From: Rhodospirillales bacterium
GTDB taxonomy: Bacteria > Pseudomonadota > Alphaproteobacteria > Rhodospirillales > 2-02-FULL-58-16
Direction: 5' to 3'
Assembly (NCBI GenBank): GCA_021775195.1
Contig: JAJFIG010000249.1
Location: forward strand, 1-5,523
Length of the DNA stretch: 5,523 nucleotides
Shown: positions 1 to 5,523 of the stretch, in pieces
Position numbering within the stretch: the first letter of the stretch is position 1
Layout of the letters: each line of letters starts with the position of its first letter
Translations under genes and position numbers: made by a program
The notes under the pieces: generated by a model
Databases searched by the model: none
What the model saw: only the letters and a program-made list of their open reading frames with translations
What the model was told of the DNA's origin: nothing

Positions 1-1884
1 ACGGCGTCTGATTACTTCATCGCCGGGCGTAGGCTTTCGATCAGGGTGTTCGTACTGGCGGCGACGGCAACGTCTTTCTCGGGGAGGACCTTCATGGGCC
101 ACCCGGGCCTCATATACCGTGATGGGTTCCAGTACGCCTACGCATCCTTCTACGCCATTACCATTCCGTTTACCGGAGTGCTGTTCCTGAAGCGCCAGTG
201 GATGCTGGGCAAACGCTTCGGGTATGTCACGCCGGGCGAAATGTTGTCAGACTATTTCCAGGGCGACATGATCCGCATCCTGACGGTCTGCGTGGCGTTG
301 TTGTTCTCGATCCCGTATCTGGGCGTGCAGTTGGGCGCCTCCGGGTTCCTGTTCAACGTGCTCACCGACGACATGCTGTCGCGCAACGTCGGCAGGGGGG
401 TCCTGTCGGTCGTCGTGCTGGTCTACGTGGCTTCGGGCGGCCTCCGCGCCGTGGCTTACGTGGATACCGTACAATGTATCCTGTTGGGTATTGGCATCAT
501 CATCACCGGCATTATCGCGCTTAACGCCGCCGGTGGCTGGGACAGCCTGCAGATGGGCCTGGCGAAATTCGCCGCGTCCGACATCGGCAAGTGGGGGACT
601 ACCAAGGGATATGGAGGCGGCGATTACAACGCCTATTTCGCCATACCCGGGGTGATCCAGTTCACCGCCGGTCTGGGCAAGGAAACCCCGGTTGGTGGCC
701 TGTGGACGGGCATCATGTGCCTGACCTACATGTTCGCGCTGATGGGCATTCAGTCCGCACCGGCGTTCACCATGTGGTCGTTCAGTAACAACAGTCCGGC
801 ACCGTTCGCACCGCAGCAGGTTTGGGCATCGTCCTTCGGCATCGGCCTGATCCTGTTCTTCTTCACCGCCTTCCAAGGCATGGGGGCCCATCTTCTCGGC
901 GCCACCCAGGCGGTGACGGATGCGAATCTGGCGCTGGCCACGGTGCTACCGGACCTGTCCGCCAACAAGCAGGCCGGTCTGGTTCCGCATTACTTCAACA
1001 TAATCTCGGAGAAGCTTCCGTGGCTGGTCGGCCTGCTGGCGGTTTGCGCCCTGGCGGCCATGCAGTCGACGGGCGCCGCCTACATGTCGACGGCTGGTGG
1101 CATGCTGACCCGCGATCTCTACAAGCGGTATCTCAACCCGACGGCTTCGCACGCGACACAGAAGCTGTTCGGCCGGTTGGGCGTTGCCTTCATCGTCGTC
1201 AGCGCCCTGTTGGTGGCCACGTTCTCCAAGGATGCCCTGGTGCTCCTCGGTGGCTTGGCCGTGGCCTTCGGGTTCCAGATGTGGCCGTCCCTGATCGCCG
1301 TCTGCTGGGTTCCATGGATCACCCGTCAGGGTGCGACGTGGGGCCTGTTCTTCGGCCTTCTCGGCGTGATCTTTACCGAATCGCTCGGCAAGAGCATCGC
1401 CGGCTCGTTTGGTATGGAACTGCCGTGGGGCCGCTGGCCGTGGACCATCCACTCGGCCGGTTGGGGCATGATGCTCAACCTGAGCGTCTGCCTCATCGTT
1501 TCGGCGATGACGCAAACCGAGCAAGCCCTGGCACACCGCATGAAGTATCACGACTTCCTCAACGAGCATGCGATCCTGTCACCGGAGAAGCATAAGCTGA
1601 AGCCCATCGCCTGGATCATTACCCTGGCATGGATGTTCTTCGGAATCGGCCCGGGCGCCGTCATCGGCAACGACATCTTCGGTTCGCCGGATGCCGGCAC
1701 GCCCGACGCATGGACCTTCGGAATGCCCTCGATCTGGGCCTGGCAGATCCTGTTCTGGATCCTGGGCTGCGGCATGATGTGGTTCCTGGCCTACAAGATG
1801 GAAATGTCCACCTTGCCTGAAAAGGAAGTCGAGGCACTGGTGGAGGATATCGGCGACACGACGCTCGAAACGCCTAGCGTCTAG
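1..1884 (+). CDS. Sodium:solute symporter family (SSS/SLC5) permease, 5' end missing
   Basis: A multi-pass inner-membrane transporter of the SSS family (LeuT fold), expected to couple Na+ entry to uptake of a small organic solute; the substrate cannot be read from sequence. The frame is open from base 1, so the gene starts upstream. The GTG at 46 is not the start, because the family motif DYFIAGRR lies before it at fragment residues 4-11. Other family marks are GGLRAVAYVDTVQ at residues 146-158 and the helix-8-like block at 353-376 (AAMQST, then MSTAGGMLTRDLY), where Ser/Thr residues normally help bind Na+. About a dozen hydrophobic helices follow one another, and the hydrophilic tail after residue 600 is acidic. 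The visible 627 residues fit a symporter of roughly 650 aa, so only the first helix region is missing. It ends at TAG, 20 bases before a strong terminator. Family assignment is firm; substrate is unknown. Confidence 0.93.
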   Translation, partial: TASDYFIAGRRLSIRVFVLAATATSFSGRTFMGHPGLIYRDGFQYAYASFYAITIPFTGVLFLKRQWMLGKRFGYVTPGEMLSDYFQGDMIRILTVCVALLFSIPYLGVQLGASGFLFNVLTDDMLSRNVGRGVLSVVVLVYVASGGLRAVAYVDTVQCILLGIGIIITGIIALNAAGGWDSLQMGLAKFAASDIGKWGTTKGYGGGDYNAYFAIPGVIQFTAGLGKETPVGGLWTGIMCLTYMFALMGIQSAPAFTMWSFSNNSPAPFAPQQVWASSFGIGLILFFFTAFQGMGAHLLGATQAVTDANLALATVLPDLSANKQAGLVPHYFNIISEKLPWLVGLLAVCALAAMQSTGAAYMSTAGGMLTRDLYKRYLNPTASHATQKLFGRLGVAFIVVSALLVATFSKDALVLLGGLAVAFGFQMWPSLIAVCWVPWITRQGATWGLFFGLLGVIFTESLGKSIAGSFGMELPWGRWPWTIHSAGWGMMLNLSVCLIVSAMTQTEQALAHRMKYHDFLNEHAILSPEKHKLKPIAWIITLAWMFFGIGPGAVIGNDIFGSPDAGTPDAWTFGMPSIWAWQILFWILGCGMMWFLAYKMEMSTLPEKEVEALVEDIGDTTLETPSV

Positions 1885-1904
1885 ACGTCGTCGTCAACCC
1901 ACTT

Positions 1905-1944
1905 ATCGGGGGGAAGGGCTTGGTCCTTCCCCCCGATTTTTGTT
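1905..1944 (+). terminator. Strong intrinsic terminator after the symporter gene
   Basis: A perfect 13-bp stem (1905-1917 with 1925-1937, including six consecutive G-C pairs) closes a 7-base loop and runs directly into TTTTTGTT. It starts 20 bases after the symporter stop codon. It should end symporter transcription and so separate it from the downstream small gene, unless there is read-through. Confidence 0.93.
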
Positions 1945-1949
1945 AGAAC

Positions 1950-1966
1950 GGGATTTCATTCATCCC
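1950..1966 (+). other. Small hairpin in the leader of the two-helix protein gene
   Basis: GGGAT (1950-1954) and ATCCC (1962-1966) form a 5-bp stem with a 7-base loop. It lies between the terminator and the start codon at 1984. It could be a leader structure or operator half-sites, but a 5-bp stem is easily due to chance. Confidence 0.25.
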
Positions 1967-1983
1967 ACGATGGCGGCTGAACC

Positions 1984-2229
1984 ATGGAAGCGCTGTTCTC
2001 GCCCGAATACAAATGGCTTTGGATGGTCGCCCTTGGAGGGGCGCTGTTTTTTCCCGTGCGCCGTTTCATCTGGGTCATGTCGGTGCGCCGGGCCGAGCGG
2101 CGTCAGAAAGAACCGACCGACGAGGCCGTTCGCGAGGCCCTGAAACGCCGCGCCACGTTCACCTCGGTGCTGCTGTGTTTCATCTTTGCCGTCACCTACG
2201 TGAGCGTTCTGTTCAAGGACTCGCCATGA
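1984..2229 (+). CDS. 81-aa membrane protein with two predicted helices
   Basis: I do not recognise a named family. Two hydrophobic segments (about residues 10-28 and 58-76) flank a strongly basic loop (RRFIWVMSVRRAERRQK and onward, with KRR near 55). By the positive-inside rule the loop is cytoplasmic and both ends are periplasmic. An in-frame TGA at 1978-1980 makes ATG 1984 the first possible start. The Shine-Dalgarno is weak (only GGCGG nearby), and I see no convincing promoter after the terminator. The stop codon overlaps the start of the TPR gene (ATGA, 2226-2229), which shows they belong to one operon. Small two-helix partners accompany other SSS transporters (for example YjcH/DUF485 with ActP, and DUF4212 proteins). 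An accessory role for the upstream symporter is therefore possible, but it is inferred from position. Confidence 0.82.
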   Translation: MEALFSPEYKWLWMVALGGALFFPVRRFIWVMSVRRAERRQKEPTDEAVREALKRRATFTSVLLCFIFAVTYVSVLFKDSP

Positions 2230-2837
2230 AGCCTTCGGTCCTGCCGCGCTTTATCAAGCTCATGGCCATCGCCACCTTCGTCATGTTCAGCTTCTGGATG
2301 GGCTGGCACTACCTGGCGCCGAACGACGACGGCGATTTCGAGGTCCGCCAGGGAGATATCCTGCTGGGCGAGCTGAAATACGACGAAGCCCTGGAGCGGT
2401 TTACCGCGGCGCTCAATGTAACCGCGAACCATCGCGGCGCCCTCATGGGCCGCGCCATCGCCTATCTGCAGTCGGGCCGGCACGAAGAGGCGGAGGCCGA
2501 ACTCACCTACCTCATCGGCTACCTGAAAAAAAACCTGGAGGAAGACGACCCCACCGGGTGGGCGGTCCTGGCGGCGGCCTACGCCAACCGGGGCATCCTT
2601 CACGACCGGCTGGGCCGTTACGACATGGCGCTGTCCGACTACATCCAGGCACTGAAGGTCGATGAGGAAACCGTCTCGGGACCGGGTGTCGTCGACGACA
2701 TCCTGCTTTACCGGGTCAAGCCGGCGACGGTGCGCGACCGGGCCATCTACATCAAGAAGCAACTGGCCCTGCCCGAGGACGAAAGGCGCCTCCGGATACC
2801 GGAACTGGACGCCGAACAACGCATGCACAAACCGTAG
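2226..2837 (+). CDS. Membrane-anchored tetratricopeptide repeat (TPR) protein, 203 aa
   Basis: Likely a protein-protein interaction scaffold. One N-terminal hydrophobic helix (about residues 10-31) follows a short basic N-terminus, so the remainder should be periplasmic. TPR-like helical pairs follow at about 37-70 (GELKYDEALERFTAAL), 71-104 (AIAYLQSGRHEEAEAEL) and 111-146 (YANRGILHDRLGRYDMAL). A charged non-repeat tail of about 55 residues ends in QRMHKP. ATG 2226 is chosen because it overlaps the previous stop (ATGA) and puts the helix at the extreme N-terminus; the frame is open further upstream, but that part translates to a non-hydrophobic, Arg-rich shadow of the 81-aa gene. Residues 101-103 are encoded by a run of eight A, unusual in this gene, yet the frame stays intact. 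The partner is unknown; the coupled two-helix protein and the nearby symporter are candidates. Confidence 0.9.
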   Translation: MKPSVLPRFIKLMAIATFVMFSFWMGWHYLAPNDDGDFEVRQGDILLGELKYDEALERFTAALNVTANHRGALMGRAIAYLQSGRHEEAEAELTYLIGYLKKNLEEDDPTGWAVLAAAYANRGILHDRLGRYDMALSDYIQALKVDEETVSGPGVVDDILLYRVKPATVRDRAIYIKKQLALPEDERRLRIPELDAEQRMHKP

Positions 2838-2840
2838 GCG

Positions 2841-3041
2841 TCAGAAGCTGATGACCCCTAGGACGTCCTGGAACAGAACCAGGAAAAAGAACACTGCGGC
2901 AATGCAGGCGAAGAGGAGGCGGACGAAATCCGTATTGCCCCCAGCGTCGCGAAAGCGGATGCCGTGCCAAGCGATATACCCGGTCACGACAAGAAATATG
3001 ACGTTGATGGTCGGCTCGAATTCGCCAGCAAATTCAAACAT
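2841..3041 (-). CDS. 66-aa membrane protein with two predicted helices
   Basis: Unrecognised small inner-membrane protein. Helices are predicted at about residues 11-28 and 40-63. The N-terminus is acidic and the connecting loop (HGIRFRDAGGNTDFVR) is net positive, suggesting both ends face the periplasm. An in-frame TAA five codons upstream (3051-3053 on the + strand) leaves ATG 3041 as the first ATG. There is no Shine-Dalgarno upstream of it; instead a candidate promoter ends 6 bases before the ATG, which fits leaderless translation. It converges on the TPR gene with 3 bases between stop codons and no terminator visible. The strong hydrophobic pattern and charge layout argue for a real gene despite its size. 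Function unknown. Confidence 0.72.
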   Translation of the reverse strand: MFEFAGEFEPTINVIFLVVTGYIAWHGIRFRDAGGNTDFVRLLFACIAAVFFFLVLFQDVLGVISF

Positions 3042-3047
3042 GGCGGG

Positions 3048-3076
3048 ACATTAGCTGGTCCCGGTCGGGCTGACAA
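3048..3076 (-). promoter_or_regulatory. Candidate sigma70-type promoter for the 66-aa gene, leaderless geometry
   Basis: On the - strand, TTGTCA (5 of 6 to the -35 consensus; + strand 3071-3076) is followed by a 17-base spacer and TAATGT (+ strand 3048-3053). TAATGT keeps the key first T, second A and last T of the -10. Six bases then lead to the ATG, so transcription would start at or next to the start codon. This agrees with the missing ribosome binding site. No experimental support. Confidence 0.4.
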
Positions 3077-3096
3077 CATGTCTGCCGCCCAGCCCG
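3066..3096. repeat. Inverted repeat overlapping the candidate -35 element
   Basis: CGGGCTG (3066-3072) and CAGCCCG (3090-3096) are perfect 7-base inverted arms separated by 17 bases. No T-run follows on either strand, so it does not look like an intrinsic terminator. Its left arm overlaps the candidate -35 box of the 66-aa gene, so a regulator site is possible. Chance is not excluded in GC-rich DNA. Confidence 0.35.
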
Positions 3097-3112
3097 CATT
3101 TCTTGCATCGAG

Positions 3113-3658
3113 CTAGGGCTGCCCACCGTCCGCGGCGAGGCCGGCGTTTCGCGGGAGGACGTCGGAACGTCCCCACGACATCTGCTGGGTGGCCGCCTTG
3201 ATGTCCTGTTCGTCGAAGTACGGCGGCAGGACCGACCCTCCACCGCCTGTTCCCACCGCCATATTGGCGAGGACGATGCCGCCGCCGATGCAAACAGTCA
3301 GGGCGACGACGGCAACGCAGAACTTGCGCCCCCCCTGAGGTACTACCGTGTGATAGTCGTGGTCGTAACGGTGAAACACCGGATCGCCGTCATCAACCAC
3401 GCCGCGGTCGTGACCGTCGAGGATGTCACGGGCATAATGGCGGGCCCAGTGAGGCACATCGTTGTCCAGCATGTAGGTCGTGAACAGGCGCGAAACCAGG
3501 GCCTCGGGCAGGTCCTTGCCGAACCACTCCCGGTAGGCCAACTGCAGGAGCTGGAATTCGCCCACCTGAAGGGCGTTGGCGGCGCGGATGACGACCGCCC
3601 GCTCCTTCAGTTCCGCTTCCTCCCGATCGGGATGGATGAGCGTTTCAAAGAAATTCAT
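3113..3658 (-). CDS. Uncharacterised single-pass membrane protein, 181 aa
   Basis: I do not recognise a named domain. Residues 1-80 (MNFFETLIHPDREEAELKER, then a run containing REWFGKDLPEALVSRLF and HWARHYARDIL) look like a compact, mostly helical cytoplasmic domain. A linker rich in Asp and His (81-110) leads to RK and one hydrophobic helix at about 113-134. A glycine stretch (GTGGGGS, 136-142) and a short tail of about 40 residues follow, probably periplasmic. The start at 3658 has GGAAAGG just upstream (+ strand 3661-3667), with rather short spacing. The 66-aa gene lies 71 bases downstream on the same strand and may be co-transcribed or use its own promoter. The orderly domain, helix and tail layout supports a real gene. 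Function unknown. Confidence 0.85.
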   Translation of the reverse strand: MNFFETLIHPDREEAELKERAVVIRAANALQVGEFQLLQLAYREWFGKDLPEALVSRLFTTYMLDNDVPHWARHYARDILDGHDRGVVDDGDPVFHRYDHDYHTVVPQGGRKFCVAVVALTVCIGGGIVLANMAVGTGGGGSVLPPYFDEQDIKAATQQMSWGRSDVLPRNAGLAADGGQP

Positions 3659-3760
3659 GGCCTTTCCACGGGCGCCTCATTCAGCCCCCGGTCTCCCCAC
3701 ATGCTTCCCTTAGGGTACAGCCTAACTCAATCAGGCCGCGATTCCTTGGACAATCTGCTT

Positions 3761-3810
3761 AACAATACCGTGAGGTGTGGCGGCGGGCAGGCCCGGCCGG
3801 CGGGTCACGG
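3761..3810 (-). terminator. Candidate terminator after the beta-propeller gene
   Basis: Beginning at the base after the propeller stop codon (- strand direction), CCGTGA and TCACGG (+ strand 3805-3810 and 3768-3773) form an outer stem. An inner GC stem lies within it (3781-3787 with 3792-3799, one bulged base, loop of 4). TATTGTT follows on the - strand. The T-tract is short and the stem has internal loops, so it is weaker than the symporter terminator. Confidence 0.42.
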
Positions 3811-4989
3811 TCAATGTCCGGCGAGATCATTCCATTCCGGTAACAGTACAATTGAGTTGGGGTTGAATCCTAAGTTCTTCAAGGTATCCATGGAGCGGAC
3901 GACCTTCTGGGCCTCAAGATCGATGACCGTCACCGAGCCGTCGCTCATCCCCGGAAGATTGAGCAGCGAATTCTGCACGAACCCGTACTTCCCGTCCCTG
4001 GTTATGGCGACATGATGGGCGCCGTTGGCGGCGTCGAGCGTCTTGATCAGCCTTGGTTTATGGGCCCCGCCCGAAATATCGAAAATATGGAACTGGCCCG
4101 GCTTGGCGGTGGTCACGTAGAGGCGGTCGACGGCCCTGTTGAAATACATCTCCAGCGGCATGCCGGCATCGATGTCGTTGAAATCGAAGGCCTGGGCCAT
4201 GTCGAAATCCTTTTTCGACGGGTTCCAGGTTGCCGTCCACAAGGTGCCGCCGAACATGTTGGTGATGTAGGTGACCGGCGGGCTGGAACCGGGCACGGTC
4301 AGAAGTTCGACCGGGGCGTCGCCCGACGGCAATTTCCCGTTGGATACCCTGTGTCGGCCGATCACCTTCAGGGTGCTCGCCTCGACCACGGAAATGAAAT
4401 CGTGAGAGTCCTTCAGGTCGCCGCTTACGGTACTGGTCACCAGGATGCGGTCGATGCCGTCGAGGACGGCAAGACCGTGAGGAAAGGTTCCGTACAGCGG
4501 AATCTTGCCCTTGACGGTGTCCGTGGCGACGTCGCCGATGATCACGTTGGCGGACCCCATGCAGGTCAGGTACCAGGTCTTGTTGTCCCCGGAGAAGATG
4601 ACGTCCTCGCCCATCTCGCACCCGGGAACCGGGATACGGCGGATCCGGTAGGGGAACCGGTCGAGCCGGAAGACAAGGAGTTCCGGCTTGCCGAGTGCGG
4701 TGACATAGGCTTTCTCCATCCTGCGGTCATAAAAGATGTGATGGGCGACGAGGTCGGGCGGCAGGGGGATATCCATGAGGATTTTGCCGAAACCTTCCGA
4801 CTCGGGATCGACGTCGATAACCGCGATGCCTTCCCGGCGGACGGTCACGCTTGTTAGTTTTAATGATTTCAACGTCTTGGCTGGCTTGCTCTCGTAGTTC
4901 ATCATGGCCAGGATCTCGGCCGACGACGACGACGGGCCGACGGCCGCCGCAACCAACACCGGAAACACGAACAACAGGTGCCGCATCAT
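3811..4989 (-). CDS. Secreted YncE/YVTN-type beta-propeller protein, 392 aa
   Basis: A periplasmic beta-propeller of the YncE/YVTN-repeat type. The family is associated with ligand, DNA or surface interactions, and the activity here is unknown. Residues 1-24 form a signal peptide (MMRH, hydrophobic core LLFVFPVLVAAAV, Ser-rich end, likely cleavage after SSA). Blade-like repeats follow: HHIFYDRRMEKAYVTAL (83-99), HGLAVLDGIDRILVTS (170-185), MYFNRAVDRLYVTT (280-293) and HHVAITRDGKYGFVQNS (325-341), then GSVTVIDLEAQKVV (350-363). The only cysteines, 124 and 143, could form a disulfide. Histidines open several blades (83-84, 170, 325-326). I chose ATG 4989 because AAGGGA lies 6 bases upstream and the signal peptide begins there; ATG 4986 is equally plausible, and ATG 5043 would add a non-signal extension of 18 residues. 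It is divergent from the cupredoxin-like gene, suggesting shared regulation. Confidence 0.9.
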   Translation of the reverse strand: MMRHLLFVFPVLVAAAVGPSSSSAEILAMMNYESKPAKTLKSLKLTSVTVRREGIAVIDVDPESEGFGKILMDIPLPPDLVAHHIFYDRRMEKAYVTALGKPELLVFRLDRFPYRIRRIPVPGCEMGEDVIFSGDNKTWYLTCMGSANVIIGDVATDTVKGKIPLYGTFPHGLAVLDGIDRILVTSTVSGDLKDSHDFISVVEASTLKVIGRHRVSNGKLPSGDAPVELLTVPGSSPPVTYITNMFGGTLWTATWNPSKKDFDMAQAFDFNDIDAGMPLEMYFNRAVDRLYVTTAKPGQFHIFDISGGAHKPRLIKTLDAANGAHHVAITRDGKYGFVQNSLLNLPGMSDGSVTVIDLEAQKVVRSMDTLKNLGFNPNSIVLLPEWNDLAGH

Positions 4990-4995
4990 CTCAGT

Positions 4996-5001
4996 TCCCT
5001 T
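4996..5001 (-). promoter_or_regulatory. Ribosome binding site deciding the propeller start
   Basis: AAGGGA on the - strand lies 6 bases before ATG 4989 and 9 bases before ATG 4986, ideal spacing for either. It argues against the upstream ATG at 5043. Confidence 0.65.
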
Positions 5002-5072
5002 ACCAACAACCCGAAATCCAAAGAAACCAATAGCTTTTCCCATCGCACAATAGACAATCTGGTACCTTCATA

Positions 5073-5083
5073 ATACGACGTAT
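5073..5083. promoter_or_regulatory. Palindrome in the divergent intergenic region, possible operator
   Basis: ATACG-A-CGTAT is a perfect 5+1+5 inverted repeat, about midway between the two divergent start codons (4989 and 5136). It overlaps TATACG on the - strand, a fair -10 candidate for the propeller gene. A shared regulator could bind here. The site is short and AT-rich, so confidence is low. Confidence 0.3.
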
Positions 5084-5100
5084 AGGGTGGGATCACGATA

Positions 5101-5129
5101 TTGACCAACTTATCCGGGGGGAGTATTCG
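5101..5129 (+). promoter_or_regulatory. Candidate sigma70-type promoter for the cupredoxin-like gene
   Basis: TTGACC (5 of 6 to the -35 consensus) is followed by 17 bases and TATTCG, a weak -10 (3 of 6, lacking the final T). The predicted transcription start falls at or next to ATG 5136, the same geometry as the candidate promoter of the 66-aa gene. The GGGGGGAG in the spacer (5116-5123) would then be promoter sequence rather than a ribosome binding site. Confidence 0.33.
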
Positions 5130-5135
5130 AGTGAT

Positions 5136-5523
5136 ATGTACATTCTTGATGTAGTTTCCATGGCGGCAGGAGTTTTGCCGCGCCGCCGGTTGAAAATGGT
5201 ATCGCTGGCCCTCCCGATCCTGTTGGCAACCGTATACGGCGCGGCGCTGGCGGACGAGACGCGGTCTTTCGACCTTGATCTCGGCAAGGGGGGCGGGCGC
5301 AGCCATACAATCAAGGTTCAACAAGGGGACATGGTCGTCCTCCGGATATCCGCCGACGCGCATCTGGATCTCCATTTTCATGGCTATGACCGGAAACTCA
5401 CGACCAAGCCGGGCCAGGTCGAAACACTGGAGTTCGAGGCCGATATCGCCGGCCGTTTCCCGATCAACAGTCATGGAACCGCGGAAGCACACCACGATGA
5501 CAAGGGGCACGGGCACCACGAAA
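5136..5523 (+). CDS. Secreted, His-rich cupredoxin-like protein, 3' end missing
   Basis: Probably a periplasmic copper-binding protein with a cupredoxin-like fold; 129 residues are visible and the frame is still open at the right edge. A hydrophobic signal segment (MVSLALPILLATVYGAALA, residues 21-39) ends before DET. The mature part has the strand pattern expected of cupredoxins: HTIKVQQGDMVVLRIS (57-72), LHFHGYDRKLTTKPGQ (79-94), then LEFEADIAGRFPINSHG (98-114). Histidines at 80, 82 and 113 and a tail HHDDKGHGHH (119-128) are potential metal ligands. The start is uncertain. ATG 5136 has GGGGGGAG 12 bases upstream or may be leaderless, but it gives a long stretch before the signal core. ATG 5160 gives a more normal n-region (RRRLK before the core) without a Shine-Dalgarno, and ATG 5196 is also in frame. 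The gene is divergent from the propeller gene. Copper binding is inferred from the pattern, not shown. Confidence 0.8.
   Translation, partial: MYILDVVSMAAGVLPRRRLKMVSLALPILLATVYGAALADETRSFDLDLGKGGGRSHTIKVQQGDMVVLRISADAHLDLHFHGYDRKLTTKPGQVETLEFEADIAGRFPINSHGTAEAHHDDKGHGHHE

Noticed and set aside
247..1569. Antisense and alternate-frame open frames in the symporter gene
   Set aside because: The frame-1 product carries SSS motifs and regular helices throughout; the alternates are Arg/Gly/His-rich shadows.
1940..2143. 67-aa open frame from TTG 1940 overlapping the 81-aa gene
   Set aside because: It begins inside the terminator T-run and its product is Arg/Cys-rich without structure; the 81-aa frame has two clean membrane helices and couples to the TPR gene.
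3350..4015. + strand open frame spanning parts of two - strand genes
   Set aside because: It covers the ends of two better-supported genes and the terminator between them; its product shows no plausible domain.
4012..4857. Long open frame on the + strand inside the propeller gene
   Set aside because: It is antisense to a gene with a signal peptide and propeller repeats. Its product is low in hydrophobic order and rich in Gly/Asp/His, as expected from the complement of GC-rich coding DNA.
4990..5043. Upstream ATG at 5043 as start of the propeller protein
   Set aside because: The 18 added residues precede a complete signal peptide, and a good ribosome binding site lies between the two starts.
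5071..5087. T7-promoter-like string: TAATACGAC, one base, then TATAGGG
   Set aside because: It matches both ends of the T7 promoter, but the middle is 3 bases too short, which would break polymerase recognition. No phage polymerase or vector sequence is visible. Treated as coincidence, though vector carry-over could be ruled out by checking the assembly.
5181..5198. Twin-arginine (Tat) export signal in the cupredoxin-like protein
   Set aside because: PRRRLKM has consecutive arginines but lacks the two hydrophobic residues after RRx, so a Sec signal is more likely.
4986..5519. Long open frame on the - strand across the intergenic region and the cupredoxin-like gene
   Set aside because: It is antisense to the recognisable cupredoxin-like coding sequence, and its protein shows no domain pattern.

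Overview
The window is a GC-rich bacterial chromosomal segment, most like an alphaproteobacterium of the Rhodospirillales type. That placement rests on composition, codon use and protein style only, so it is tentative. I support seven protein genes (two cut by the window edges). I see no tRNA, rRNA, CRISPR array or mobile element.

Left part (1-2837, + strand): the 3' part of a sodium:solute symporter (SSS/SLC5 family) gene ends at a very strong intrinsic terminator. Next come an 81-aa two-helix membrane protein and a membrane-anchored TPR protein, joined by an ATGA overlap and so translationally coupled. The terminator separates the symporter transcript from the pair, although all three could serve one membrane process.

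Middle part (2841-3658, - strand): two uncharacterised membrane proteins, of 66 and 181 aa, converge on the TPR gene with only 3 bases between. The 66-aa gene has no Shine-Dalgarno sequence. A good candidate promoter sits where transcription would begin at its ATG, suggesting a leaderless mRNA.

Right part (3811-5523): a secreted YncE/YVTN-type beta-propeller protein (- strand) is divergent from a secreted, histidine-rich, cupredoxin-like protein (+ strand, cut by the right edge). The 146-base space between them holds a short perfect palindrome and a candidate promoter for the + strand gene. Together they look like a periplasmic metal-related pair, copper being the best guess, but this is inferred from the His pattern and gene arrangement.

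No single feature is clearly a new system. The best leads are the divergent propeller/cupredoxin pair, the two-helix/TPR pair beside the symporter, and the possible leaderless genes.
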